From assembly GCA_028712075.1 (NCBI GenBank), contig JAQTQX010000005.1, positions 109,374 through 173,373 of the forward strand: a DNA stretch of 64,000 nucleotides. Reading direction: 5' to 3'. Shown here piece by piece: positions 27,451 to 36,536 of the stretch. The translations under genes and the position numbers were made by a program. How positions within the stretch are numbered: position 1 is the stretch's first letter; each line of letters begins with the position of its first letter. The DNA is from Desulfuromonadaceae bacterium. Lineage in GTDB: Bacteria; Desulfobacterota; Desulfuromonadia; Geobacterales; Pseudopelobacteraceae. The notes beneath the pieces were generated by a model. The model had not been told where the DNA came from. It was given only the letters and a program-made list of their open reading frames with translations, and did no database searches.

Positions 27451-28119
27451 ATGAAAACTTTTGATATCAATGAAAGGCTTGTTCATTACAACAGGTCTGA
27501 AGAGCTAGTCAACCGTTACACTCACGGTATAGGTGTGTTAGCAAGTCTCATCGGGGTGACCGCCCTAATAACACTTGCTTCACGGCAGCAGGATAGCTAT
27601 CGCATTGTCAGCGCCTGCATATACGGTGTTTCAATGATCACATTTTATTGCCTGTCTACCGTCTATCATACTGTGCAAAATCCCTCCGTCCGTTATCTGT
27701 TCCGTATTCTTGACCATGCCAGTATCTACTTGATGATCGCAGGAAGCTACACCCCTTTTGCCTTGGTAACATTAAAGGGACCGTGGGGTTGGACGCTATT
27801 TGGTACGGTCTGGGGGCTGGGAACTGTGGGAGCGGTTATGAAGATTTTTACGACTCATCGCCTTAAGATTGTCGGACCAATACTCTACATCGCTCTGGGG
27901 TGGATTGTGGTGATTGCATTGACGCCTCTTTCAGCGGCACTTCCTACAGGCGGGATGGTACTTCTATTCTCCGGTGGTATCGCCTACACTGCAGGCGTCA
28001 TCTTTTATTTGTGGGATCGTCTTCCTTTTAATCATGCAATCTGGCACCTCTTCGTCCTGACAGGTAGCGCATGCCATTACTGGGCCATATTTTATTATGT
28101 GATTCCGCTGCACCTCTAA
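27451..28119 (+). CDS. hemolysin III / PAQR-type membrane protein
   Basis: A 222-residue protein with seven predicted helices. The family's metal-site residues are visible: STVYHT, LDHASIYLMIAGSYTPF and HAIWHLFVLTGSACHYW. 'Hemolysin III' (YqfA-like) is a historical name; bacterial members are putative zinc-dependent hydrolases of unknown substrate. No good ribosome site lies before the ATG, and the gene sits alone next to the IS remnant. Confidence 0.88.
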   Translation: MKTFDINERLVHYNRSEELVNRYTHGIGVLASLIGVTALITLASRQQDSYRIVSACIYGVSMITFYCLSTVYHTVQNPSVRYLFRILDHASIYLMIAGSYTPFALVTLKGPWGWTLFGTVWGLGTVGAVMKIFTTHRLKIVGPILYIALGWIVVIALTPLSAALPTGGMVLLFSGGIAYTAGVIFYLWDRLPFNHAIWHLFVLTGSACHYWAIFYYVIPLHL

Positions 28120-28216
28120 TGTGCCAAGCCTGTATATGACAAGATCAAAGGTGTGCTCATTGCCAAGCTGGCAAAGAAATAGACCGATCAACGTTTGTTC
28201 AAAAAGAGTAATTAAA

Positions 28217-28243
28217 AAGCCCACCAAGTCATTCGGTGGGCTT
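28217..28243 (+). terminator. terminator downstream of hemolysin III gene
   Basis: AAGCCCACC with GGTGGGCTT, nine-base loop, followed by CTCTCT rather than a pure T run. Confidence 0.6.
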
Positions 28244-28863
28244 CTCTCTACGTACAATACAGTTACCTTTCAGGTTTTTATCCGATCTAACAGCTTAATC
28301 GGAAAGCTCTTGTTTCCTATGTCCGGTTCCACTCAGGTGGAGTCTCATCTGTCATAATAGGCAAGCCCTCCTTTTGTTGATCTGTACTTCTTTCCTACGA
28401 TCAAAGTATACCACTGCAGAGATAAAATAACAGTCTGTTGTAAAAAAAATATAGCGAGTATACTGCTAGAGTTGCAATGTACACCCTTCCATATATTTGA
28501 GTACAGCCTGTCACAATCACCAACGACCAAGGCCTACAGATATAGGTTTCGCGTACAATCCGTATTGAAAAACATGAAAGATTCGTGTAGAAACTCGTTG
28601 ACCGTTTCAAGTAGTTTTAGGTATGATGGCAGAGCTTTCTCAAGCCGAATACAAAGCAGAGCGAGCTCAAAGCTTGGGTAACCGGGATATTATGAACTGT
28701 ATCGGCAAGCTCTCTCCTTTTAGCATTGCTGATATACGCCATTCCTCTCTTGACAAACTACTCTTTTATGGCATCAATACTTTTCAAAGACGCAGATTCG
28801 ATGTCCAGAATTATTCTCGCAAAATTTTGTTGTGCAAACAGAAGCAACAGGGGGTTGTAGCTG
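28244..28863. other. 620-bp region without a supportable gene
   Basis: Several short open frames exist on both strands (for example plus 28623-28895 and minus 28345-28530), but none has a ribosome site together with family resemblance. AT-rich. Could hold decayed genes. Confidence 0.4.
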
Positions 28864-29202
28864 ATGGCATTATCATTGACAGAAGTACCGACTGATGCGG
28901 AGGTCATAAGCCAGCTGGTTGAGAAAACATTGACGAGCGGGATGCTGGTTGAAGTTTACCTGATGAAGTATCCCCGTCATTATGAAGCAGCCCTTTTCAT
29001 TGATGGCCACTATAAACATGGCCCCCCCGTGCCGCGACCATTGGATAATCCGACTGAGGCTGCAGCCTTCTGGATGGGAGTGCGTCCAAAAGTTGGCTTG
29101 AGCCAGGTGGAGGGGGACGAAATTCTAGGGGCAGTTAATGTCCAGAATATGATCCATCACTGCAATTTCATCGACAAGTGGGGCGTTGTAGAAGACGTTT
29201 AA
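28864..29202 (+). CDS. hypothetical protein
   Basis: A 112-residue soluble protein, not recognised. Composition is protein-like and continuous: an N-terminal helix (DAEVISQLVEKTL), a beta-rich centre (MLVEVYLMKYPRHYEAALFI) and PPVPRPLDNPTEAA. A weak GGGGG element lies upstream of the ATG. It is the first of three small genes before hemE with no shared theme. Confidence 0.55.
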   Translation: MALSLTEVPTDAEVISQLVEKTLTSGMLVEVYLMKYPRHYEAALFIDGHYKHGPPVPRPLDNPTEAAAFWMGVRPKVGLSQVEGDEILGAVNVQNMIHHCNFIDKWGVVEDV

Positions 29203-29296
29203 AGTTGACGCACAGCGCTTTTGACGCTTGAGCAATTATTAGTAGCTCATGCGGTTGGATATCACAGCAATATCAAATTATCAGGTGGTGGGCAAG

Positions 29297-29485
29297 ATGA
29301 CTTCATCCACGTTACTGCTGTCTCTCCGTAAAGAACTGAGGGCTGCCATGGAAGATCGCGGCAAACTCACCAAGTTGCACTCCTTGCTGACGGACTATAT
29401 CGCTGATGCGTACGGGGTGGAAAAACAGGAGCTTGTCAAATTCAGGCAGGAAGTTAAAGATGCCCTTAATTGCCGCCTTATGTAG
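29297..29485 (+). CDS. small helical hypothetical protein
   Basis: A 62-residue protein from the ATG at 29297, which has AGGTGG nearby; an upstream ATG at 29249 lacks a site. It is predicted to be mostly helical and highly charged (LRKELRAAMEDRGKLTK, QELVKFRQEVKDAL). No family recognised. Confidence 0.5.
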   Translation: MTSSTLLLSLRKELRAAMEDRGKLTKLHSLLTDYIADAYGVEKQELVKFRQEVKDALNCRLM

Positions 29486-29631
29486 TGTATGATCTGCAGT
29501 ACCGCATGCGTAATAGGTGAATTATTTCGCTATGCATGTACCGAGGCCTTTCAGAAATGGAAGGCTTTGCTTTTGGTGAAGAAGCGTTTTTAGTGGGACG
29601 TAGAGTTGACGCAAACGGAGGAAACCGGTTA

Positions 29632-29835
29632 ATGCAGATAACAACTCCTTATATAAAACTGGACAGCTTTCTAAAAGCCGAAAATTTGGTTTCATCCGGC
29701 GGCGAGGCAAAAATCATGATCGCAGAGGGACATATCCGCGTCAATGGTGTGGTCGAACTTCGTCGGGGCCGTAAATTATATTCAGGTGACCGTGTTACAT
29801 TCAACAAGGAAAGTCGTTCCGTTGAATCAGCCTGA
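29632..29835 (+). CDS. S4-domain RNA-binding protein (YbcJ-like)
   Basis: A 67-residue protein that is essentially one S4 fold: IKLDSFLKAENLVSSGGEAK, IAEGHIRVNG and the closing GRKLYSGDRVTF. Such single-domain proteins (YbcJ/YaaA type) are thought to bind structured RNA. The ATG at 29632 is chosen because GGAGG lies ten bases upstream and the domain begins at once; a longer in-frame start at 29536 is not needed. Confidence 0.88.
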   Translation: MQITTPYIKLDSFLKAENLVSSGGEAKIMIAEGHIRVNGVVELRRGRKLYSGDRVTFNKESRSVESA

Positions 29836-29933
29836 ACTCAAATAATTTGACTTATCCACCTGAATAAAACTAGAATGCTGCGCCTTTTAAGTGCAAATAC
29901 TCGCGCCTGTGAGCGATATTGAGGAGAAGCGTT

Positions 29934-30956
29934 ATGAATATGAGATTTATTGATGCCTGTTGGGGTAAACCGGTCGATCGGACACCAGTGTGGCTGATGC
30001 GCCAGGCTGGCCGGTACCTCCCTGAATATATGGCTGTTCGTTCCAAATGCACCTTTCTTGAGTTATGCAAAACTCCGGAACTGGCAGCTGAAGTTACTAT
30101 CCAGCCGGTAGATATTCTCGGTGTTGATGCTGCAATCATGTTCTCAGATATTCTGACACCGGTTGAGCCGATGGGAATGAAACTGGATTTCGTTCCGGGG
30201 CCGGTGTTTGAACAACCGATCCGCAGCATGGCCGATGTGGAGCGATTACGCATTCCCCAGATGGAGCAGGATGTCCCGTACGTACTGGAAACAATTAAAA
30301 TTCTGCGCCGGGAATTGGACGGGAAAGTCCCGCTGATCGGCTTTGGCGGTGCCCCATTTACGCTGGCCTGCTACATGGTCGAGGGAAAAGGTTCCAAGGA
30401 TTTTTCCGAGATCAAGCGCATGATGTATGGGGCGCCGGACGTGTACGCCGCCTTGATGGAAAAAGTCACCACCATGGATATGGAATACCTGAATGCCCAG
30501 ATAAAGGCCGGTGCCCAGGCGATCCAGATTTTTGATACCTGGGGAGGGGTCCTGTCGCCAACAGACTACGCCAATTTTGTGCTTCCCTACACAACCCGAC
30601 TGATCAACGGACTCAATCGTCAGAATATTCCTATCATTCATTTTGTAAAAGGCTCCGGCAGCATGCTCGATACGGTTAAACTGGCGGGCGGGGATGTAAT
30701 GGGACTTGATTGGCATATTAATCTCGGTAGTGCTCGGGATATTCTTGGGCCGAAGATGGCGGTGCAGGGCAACCTGGATCCGACTGTCCTCTTTGCTCCC
30801 AAAACGTTTATAGAGGCCGAGGTAGCACGGGTCCTGGCTGAAAATGCAGGCCGCCCTGGCCATATTTTCAACCTCGGACACGGCATCACGCCAACGGCAT
30901 CTCCTGATAATGCCCGGTATATGGTAGAATGCGTCCACAGGTTATCCCAGAAATAG
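29934..30956 (+). CDS. hemE: uroporphyrinogen decarboxylase
   Basis: Haem synthesis: removes four carboxyls from uroporphyrinogen III to give coproporphyrinogen III. 340 residues from the ATG at 29934 (GAGGAG upstream). The family signatures are PVWLMRQAGRYLPEY, IGFGGAPFTLACYMVEG, the central YTTRLI region and FNLGHGITP near the end. Demand for haem should be high given the multihaem cytochromes in this organism. A VOC gene follows 11 bp later. Confidence 0.97.
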   Translation: MNMRFIDACWGKPVDRTPVWLMRQAGRYLPEYMAVRSKCTFLELCKTPELAAEVTIQPVDILGVDAAIMFSDILTPVEPMGMKLDFVPGPVFEQPIRSMADVERLRIPQMEQDVPYVLETIKILRRELDGKVPLIGFGGAPFTLACYMVEGKGSKDFSEIKRMMYGAPDVYAALMEKVTTMDMEYLNAQIKAGAQAIQIFDTWGGVLSPTDYANFVLPYTTRLINGLNRQNIPIIHFVKGSGSMLDTVKLAGGDVMGLDWHINLGSARDILGPKMAVQGNLDPTVLFAPKTFIEAEVARVLAENAGRPGHIFNLGHGITPTASPDNARYMVECVHRLSQK

Positions 30957-30967
30957 ACGAGGCCGGA

Positions 30968-31321
30968 ATGTCCGTTGTACTGAAGAACTTTGTGATTTTT
31001 GTTACCGATCTTGCGCGGGCAAAGTCATTCTATGCCGATCTGCTCGGGTTACCGGTTGCCGGCCAGAGCGAGATGTTGATTGAATTTTTCCCCGGTGCGG
31101 TCACAAGTCTGGGGGTGTCGCTTGCCCTGCATGAGGACGCTCGCTCTCTGGTGGGACGACATACCGGTATTACTCTCAAAGTAGATAATATCGTTTCTGT
31201 GTGTGAAACCCTGAAACATGGTGGCGTACACTTTGTGGAACCACTTGAGTCCAGCCCGTGGGGCAAAATGGCGGTTGTACAGGATTTTGACGGCAATATG
31301 ATCGCCTTGGTAGACCGTTAG
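30968..31321 (+). CDS. VOC/glyoxalase-I-like protein
   Basis: A 117-residue vicinal-oxygen-chelate fold protein with the two beta-alpha-beta-beta-beta halves (FVIFVTDLARAKSFYADLLG and GITLKVDNIVSVCETL, closing VVQDFDGNMIALVD). The metal-site residues are only partly conserved by eye. Role unknown. GAGG sits five bases before the ATG, and it is probably cotranscribed with hemE. Confidence 0.8.
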   Translation: MSVVLKNFVIFVTDLARAKSFYADLLGLPVAGQSEMLIEFFPGAVTSLGVSLALHEDARSLVGRHTGITLKVDNIVSVCETLKHGGVHFVEPLESSPWGKMAVVQDFDGNMIALVDR

Positions 31322-31380
31322 ATGACAGTCATCAGACTCTGGTGTCCCTTTCTCTCAAGCCTGAAAGGCTTCCTTGATTA

Positions 31381-31968
31381 ATGAGGTGTCAGCGTCTGCT
31401 ACTGTTGACGGTAGCCGCAGTGTTCATGAACGTTTTCGTGGCGTATGGCGCCCCTGCCCGACTGATGAGACCGTATACCGGGATCGGTCTGACACTCTTT
31501 CACAGTTCTGACGACCGGGAAACCCTCGTGCCGCTATATCAGGATCCCGGCCTTTTGCGGATCGGAGTGTTGGATAACTCACGACGGTCTGTTGATGTTC
31601 TGATTTTCGGTGTTCCAGATAGGTTGCCCCCTCTTATTGTCTCCGCTCGTAAGGGTGACTGGGTGAAAGTCACGTATGATGACGCCGGACGCGAGGCCTG
31701 GATTGACCTGCGGGAAAACGGTTTTTTCCAAACTTGGGAGAGCTTTCTGAAGCGGCACTCTGTCCACCTGCTTCCCGGACTTCAAACCAAATACTACCAG
31801 TTGCAGCAATACGGCGGTAATATAGGTGTTACACTGTCACCAGAACAGTCGTTCAAGGTGCTCAGACTTGAAGCATCAAGAGGTTTGATATTGGTGGAGC
31901 AGTCCCGAATTGGCTGGGTACGCTGGTGTGATGATGATGGACGCCTGACAGTTGGAATTGTGAAATAA
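31381..31968 (+). CDS. secreted hypothetical protein
   Basis: A 195-residue protein with a signal peptide (residues 1-24, ending AYGAP). The mature part has an SH3-like feel (GDWVKVTYDDAGREAWIDLR), as in envelope proteins, but no family is recognised. It precedes the aminotransferase by 33 bp; no ribosome site is clear before the ATG. Confidence 0.65.
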   Translation: MRCQRLLLLTVAAVFMNVFVAYGAPARLMRPYTGIGLTLFHSSDDRETLVPLYQDPGLLRIGVLDNSRRSVDVLIFGVPDRLPPLIVSARKGDWVKVTYDDAGREAWIDLRENGFFQTWESFLKRHSVHLLPGLQTKYYQLQQYGGNIGVTLSPEQSFKVLRLEASRGLILVEQSRIGWVRWCDDDGRLTVGIVK

Positions 31969-32001
31969 TGTGCTGAGTATTACCCACTTGAGAGGTATAA
32001 C

Positions 32002-33306
32002 ATGAGAATTGACCTGGTGCAGCCCGGAACAGGTGAGCTGACATACGAAATCAGGAATATCGTCAATGTGGCGGAAAAGCTCCAGAAGTGCGGCGTAAAG
32101 ATCAACTGGGAAAATATTGGTGATCCGATTGTCAAAGGGGAAGTCATTCCGGACTGGATGAAGGAAATTGTTGCCAAAGCTACAATGGACAACAGCACCT
32201 GGGGCTACTGCCATACCCGGGGTGTACTCGAGACCCGTGAGTTCATCTGCGAAACGACGAACCGTCGCGGCGGGGCTCGCATCACCCCTGATGACATCAT
32301 ATTCTTCAACGGCCTTGGTGATGCAATTGCCAAAATTTATGGTTGCCTGCGGCCCGAAGCGCGCGTTCTTATGCCGTCGCCATCATACACAACACACACG
32401 CTTGGTGAAATCGGGCATGCCCATGCGGCACCCGCTCTGTACTGCCTCAGACCGGAAAACAAGTGGTACCCGGATATGGAAGATCTGCGCAATCATGTTC
32501 GGTACAATCCGAATATCTGTGCGATCATGCTGATTAACCCTGATAATCCGACCGGTATGGTTTACACGAAGGAGATGCTGCAGGAAATCGTTGCTGTGGC
32601 TCGTGAGTATGACCTGTTTATCATTGCCGATGAAGTGTACATCAATATTGTGTATAACGGGGAACATACGGTGCCGATCAGTGATGTCATCGGGGACGTT
32701 CCGGCTATTTCATTAAAAGGCATTTCGAAGGAATTCCCCTGGCCGGGGTCGCGATGCGGCTGGATTGAGGTGTACAATGGCCAGAAGGATGAACGTTTCC
32801 GTAAATATATTAACCTGATTCTCACCGGCAAGATGAATGAGGTCTGTTCTACGACGCTGCCTCAGACAGTGATTCCGGAAATAGTCCGCCATCCTCAGTA
32901 CTCGACCTATCTGAAGGAGCGCATAGCTGGCTATGAAAAAATGAGCGGCATTACCTACGAATGCCTGAGTCAGGTTTCTGCTTTGCAGGTCAATCGTACC
33001 AATGGTGCTTTTTATATGGCAGTAGCCTTTAAGGATGGTCTGCTGAACAACAACCAATCGATCAGCATCGACAATCGGGAAGTCAGGGAGCTCGTCCAAG
33101 GGCTGATTAATCAGCCGGGAGTTTCCCCTGACAAGCGCTTTGTGTATCAGATACTCGCGGCAACCGGTATCTGTACTGTACCGTTGTCCTCTTTCTCGAC
33201 ACCACTTCAGGGATTCAGAGTGACGCTCCTTGAGAAGGACGAGAATGAATGTCGTCGTATTTACCAAATCTTGGCCGAGAAAATTGAGGAATACCTACAC
33301 ATTTAA
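32002..33306 (+). CDS. class I/II PLP aminotransferase
   Basis: A 434-residue fold-type I transaminase. Motifs are INPDNPTGMVY, the cofactor aspartate in IIADEVYIN and the Schiff-base lysine in LKGISKEFPWPGSRCGW, with the C-terminal arginine segment in GFRVTLLEKD. It resembles alanine/aspartate aminotransferases of the AlaC/ALT type, slightly longer than usual. The substrate is not certain. GAGAGG precedes the ATG, and a terminator follows. Confidence 0.88.
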   Translation: MRIDLVQPGTGELTYEIRNIVNVAEKLQKCGVKINWENIGDPIVKGEVIPDWMKEIVAKATMDNSTWGYCHTRGVLETREFICETTNRRGGARITPDDIIFFNGLGDAIAKIYGCLRPEARVLMPSPSYTTHTLGEIGHAHAAPALYCLRPENKWYPDMEDLRNHVRYNPNICAIMLINPDNPTGMVYTKEMLQEIVAVAREYDLFIIADEVYINIVYNGEHTVPISDVIGDVPAISLKGISKEFPWPGSRCGWIEVYNGQKDERFRKYINLILTGKMNEVCSTTLPQTVIPEIVRHPQYSTYLKERIAGYEKMSGITYECLSQVSALQVNRTNGAFYMAVAFKDGLLNNNQSISIDNREVRELVQGLINQPGVSPDKRFVYQILAATGICTVPLSSFSTPLQGFRVTLLEKDENECRRIYQILAEKIEEYLHI

Positions 33307-33335
33307 CAGATATGTCTTAACAGAGAGAAAGGAAG

Positions 33336-33367
33336 GGGGAGAGGCGCACGCCACTCTCCCTTTTTTT
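33336..33367 (+). terminator. terminator between aminotransferase and tatA
   Basis: GGGAGAG pairs with CTCTCCC (with an internal GGC/GCC after a mismatch), followed by seven T at 33361-33367. Confidence 0.75.
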
Positions 33368-33376
33368 GGGGATATA

Positions 33377-33565
33377 TCAATCTTTGCGGTCACCATCCTC
33401 ACTTTTCGGCTTTATTTCAATCTCATCTTTGCCATCTGCAGCTTTCTTAAAGTTTCTGATGCTTTTACCAAGCGCCCCACCGATTTCCGGAAGTTTTCCT
33501 GCGCCAAAAACAACAAGAACGATGACCAGTATGATAATCATTTCCGGCATGCCAAAACCAAACAT
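33377..33565 (-). CDS. tatA: twin-arginine translocase subunit TatA/E
   Basis: A 62-residue Tat pore component. The start is the ATG at 33563-33565 with GAGGGGG upstream; a longer open frame lacks a site. It has a single membrane helix [20 protein letters not shown], then the amphipathic helix [17 protein letters not shown] and an acidic-basic tail. No tatC lies nearby. Confidence 0.93.
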   Translation of the reverse strand: MFGFGMPEMIIILVIVLVVFGAGKLPEIGGALGKSIRNFKKAADGKDEIEIKPKSEDGDRKD

Positions 33566-33741
33566 TGTGCCCCCTCTGCAACAAGTGTGTATTATCGTCG
33601 CCACTATCGCATCGATGTAAAAAAAAATCAAGAACAGAGCTCGCCAATCCGGCCATCCTTCCAATGCCGACCAAACTACCCCTTCAATATTATCCATGTA
33701 AAAACAGTTTGTTACATATCTAACCAGCGTGCCTCGTTCCA

Positions 33742-33776
33742 TTGACAGGGTGCAATACGCATGATACAAGTATCAT
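33742..33776 (+). promoter_or_regulatory. sigma70 promoter with overlapping palindrome, chemoreceptor gene
   Basis: Perfect TTGACA (33742-33747), 17 bp, TACAAG -10 (33765-33770). A 7+7 bp perfect palindrome ATGATAC-AA-GTATCAT (33761-33776) covers the -10 and looks like an operator. Confidence 0.6.
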
Positions 33777-33804
33777 CAAAGTACATACAGCACACGGGTG
33801 ATAT

Positions 33805-35472
33805 ATGGTAAGCGGTCCAGATAGCAGCGTAGCGGCAGTTCGAACCCGAATGATTTTATTGTCTGTGGTCGCGTCCGGGGTGATTGGTGGCATTATTGTC
33901 ATGATCGGCGACCTGAGTACGGCCTCTGTTTTTATGGCAGTCGTCGCGACGGCAATTTTCAGTTCATTGCTCTGTTCTGCTATCTTTAAGATGCATATTT
34001 CCACACTTCGTACGACTCAGGTGCGCTTTCTTGAAAAGCTGATTCCCAAGCGCGAACTCTCATCTATTCAAGCGCAGTCGGATGATATCAAGGTTATGGT
34101 ATCGTTATATGATCACGCCGAACATATTCTTGATGCCCGACAAAAAACGCTGAACACATTATTGGAGCAGATGTGCGGTTTACAAGAAAAAATCACATTT
34201 ACACTAAGCCACTGGTCAGCGGAAAACGAGAAGAAAAACGGCTGTATGCAGAATGCTGTCACCACTATTGAGCAGCTTAACGATTCCTTTTTGAAGGTAC
34301 GCACTGAAATTGACGCGCTTTCAGGGCGGACCGAGGACAGGGCCTCGATTTCGGCACAAATGAACGCAACTACAGACGCAATCGCTGAGAACATCAATCA
34401 ATACTCCAATTTTGTCATCGAAACCTCCGGTTCAATCGAAGAAATGGCCTGTGCAACTCGCGATACAGCTGAAAATATTAGAGAATTGTCCGCCTCAACG
34501 GAACGGACGGTTTTATCAATCAACACCATCAGCGGCTCACTAAGCATGGTTCGTGACAATTCCGAACGGAGCACGCTTGCCTCTGAAAATGTCAGAACCC
34601 AGGCACAACAAGGATTGCACAGTATGGCTGCAACTATGAAAGCAATGCAGGAAATTGCAAAAAGTAACGATGAATCATTTGATTCAATAAATCGTTTGTC
34701 TCGTTATTCAGCCCGCGTCGGAGATTTTTTGAGTGTTATTCAGGAAGTCGTTGAACAGACAAACCTGCTTTCTCTCAATGCATCAATTATTGCCGCTCAG
34801 GCTGGTATCCGAGGTCGGGCTTTTGCCGTAGTTGCGGAAGAAGTACGTCTATTGGCACGTCGCACTTCCGCTTCAACCAGAGAAATTGAGGAGCTGGTAC
34901 GTAATATCCAGAAGGAAACAGCTTCCGTACAGCGCTCTGTTACCCAAGGCAAAGACAAGGTTAAAGAAGGGGTCAAAATCTCTGGTATGGCAAATGAAAC
35001 GCTTGTTGCTATTGAAAAATCTGCTGAAGACGCCTTTCAGGTGGTATCAAGCATCGCCGTTGAAACAAACGAGCAGGCGGTTAATATTCAGCGTATTACA
35101 GAAGAAGCGGAAAAGAATCTCGAACGTGTCCATCAGGTGACGATTGCAACAGAATACCATCAACAGGGAAGCAAGCTGATTGAAGAGAATCTTGAACACA
35201 TGCGTGATCTTGCCTATCGGATCAATTCGTCTGTTCAGGAACAGGCAAAGGGGAATCGGCTCTACCTGAAGAGTGTCATGGACGATAACGAGCGGACAAA
35301 ACAGCTAAAGGACAAAGCAAATCAGCATCTGCAGCTTACGCAACAGGCGGTCAATGCGTTGGAAGTTGTCGATGCTCCTATGCCGGACAATACCCAACAT
35401 CTTGTGGACGCCCTGCTGGCATTGTCACATCTGATTGACCACCTGCATAACGAGAACAGTCCTCGGCCTTGA
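33805..35472 (+). CDS. methyl-accepting chemotaxis-like transducer, no periplasmic sensor
   Basis: A 555-residue membrane protein. Two adjacent helices (about residues 14-35 and 40-62) leave almost no periplasmic loop. A cytoplasmic coiled-coil domain follows to the C-terminus. The signalling tip reads EVVEQTNLLSLNASIIAAQA, then GIRGRAFAVVAEEVRLLARR. It follows the MCP pattern but differs at usually invariant positions: NASIIAAQAG in place of [10 protein letters not shown]. It therefore may pair with a divergent Che system or act in type IV pilus/biofilm signalling. The stop overlaps the next ATG (TGATG). Confidence 0.85.
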   Translation: MVSGPDSSVAAVRTRMILLSVVASGVIGGIIVMIGDLSTASVFMAVVATAIFSSLLCSAIFKMHISTLRTTQVRFLEKLIPKRELSSIQAQSDDIKVMVSLYDHAEHILDARQKTLNTLLEQMCGLQEKITFTLSHWSAENEKKNGCMQNAVTTIEQLNDSFLKVRTEIDALSGRTEDRASISAQMNATTDAIAENINQYSNFVIETSGSIEEMACATRDTAENIRELSASTERTVLSINTISGSLSMVRDNSERSTLASENVRTQAQQGLHSMAATMKAMQEIAKSNDESFDSINRLSRYSARVGDFLSVIQEVVEQTNLLSLNASIIAAQAGIRGRAFAVVAEEVRLLARRTSASTREIEELVRNIQKETASVQRSVTQGKDKVKEGVKISGMANETLVAIEKSAEDAFQVVSSIAVETNEQAVNIQRITEEAEKNLERVHQVTIATEYHQQGSKLIEENLEHMRDLAYRINSSVQEQAKGNRLYLKSVMDDNERTKQLKDKANQHLQLTQQAVNALEVVDAPMPDNTQHLVDALLALSHLIDHLHNENSPRP

Positions 35473-36488
35473 TGTACCGCGTAACCTGCTATTGCCTACT
35501 GTTGTTGGCCAATATGCTCTGTTCCCCCTTGGGGATCTTTGCTGCAGAGAATGAAGTAACCCCCTTCCAGAGCGCCAATCAAAGCCCGCTTGTTCATATC
35601 TATGGACTCCCGCGTGATACCGGCGCCGATATAATTTCATCCCGTACCTTTCGCCTTGCCCTGAATCAGGACCTCAGCAGCAACTACACCACAAACGAAA
35701 ATGCACTCGAACAGGTCATACTAGATGGCGAGACTTACCGCCTGGGTTTTTCCGCCCGATATGGTGTGGCTCCGGGCTGGGAGGCCGGCATTGAAATACC
35801 TTATCTCATTCAGGGAGGAGGCTTTCTCGATGGTTTCATTATCAACTGGCATAACATGTTCGGACTGCCGCAGGGGGGCAGAGATATTGTCCCACGGAAC
35901 CGGGTGAACTATAGCTACCGTAATCATGGCATTCAAAAACTACGGATGGAAGAGAGTGCTTCTGGCCTTGGCGACATTTCGTTAACCGGGGGATTTACCC
36001 TGTATGACATCATTGATGCAGACCGCCATGACCGATTGACGGTGAAAAGCGCCATTAAATTGCCCACGGGTGACAGTGGTAACTTGTTTGGCAGTGGCAG
36101 CACTGATCTGATGCTGCAGCTATGCGGCAGCGTAAACAGAGAGAGTGATATCGGCACACTGGGTGCGTTCGGTTCCTTGGGCGGCTTACTCATGTCCAGG
36201 AGCGATGTCCTGAGCAATCAACACAATCCCGTTGTTGGAATCGGCTCCCTCGGTTTCGGTTGGGGACCCGCTTCATGGATATCATTCAAAGTCCAGTTTA
36301 CCGGCAATACATCCCTTTATCGCGGCAGTACGTTGGATGAGATATCAGGAGGATCATTACTGCTGCTTATCGGTGGAACACTCAGGCTTTCGGGGGAGAA
36401 TTTGATTGATATCGGTGTTGCCGAGGATCTCAAAGTCGGGTCAGCCCCTGATGTGAGTTTCCATTTAGGGATGAGCACGCAATTTTAA
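35472..36488 (+). CDS. DUF3187 outer-membrane beta-barrel protein
   Basis: A 338-residue secreted protein: signal peptide (to about residue 25, GIFAAE), alternating beta strands throughout and a C-terminal phenylalanine (STQF) typical of outer-membrane barrels. It fits DUF3187 (FSARYGVAPGWEAGIEIPY, KLPTGDSGNLFGSGSTDL). Function unknown. Its ATG overlaps the stop of the chemoreceptor gene and it has no site of its own, so expression is coupled. Confidence 0.8.
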   Translation: MYRVTCYCLLLLANMLCSPLGIFAAENEVTPFQSANQSPLVHIYGLPRDTGADIISSRTFRLALNQDLSSNYTTNENALEQVILDGETYRLGFSARYGVAPGWEAGIEIPYLIQGGGFLDGFIINWHNMFGLPQGGRDIVPRNRVNYSYRNHGIQKLRMEESASGLGDISLTGGFTLYDIIDADRHDRLTVKSAIKLPTGDSGNLFGSGSTDLMLQLCGSVNRESDIGTLGAFGSLGGLLMSRSDVLSNQHNPVVGIGSLGFGWGPASWISFKVQFTGNTSLYRGSTLDEISGGSLLLLIGGTLRLSGENLIDIGVAEDLKVGSAPDVSFHLGMSTQF

Positions 36489-36495
36489 CGTTGAA

Positions 36496-36515
36496 AAGCC
36501 CCTGAAAAGGGGCTT
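36496..36515. terminator. terminator between DUF3187 gene and leuD
   Basis: AAGCCCCT-GAAA-AGGGGCTT, eight-bp perfect stem with a GNRA-type loop, between convergent genes. A-rich and T-rich flanks allow use from both sides. Confidence 0.75.
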
Positions 36516-36536
36516 ATTTACTGTTCTCTGTAGGCA

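Noticed and set aside
28623..28895. Small plus-strand open frame before the 28864 gene
   Set aside because: Overlaps the better-supported next gene, has no ribosome site, and no family is recognised.
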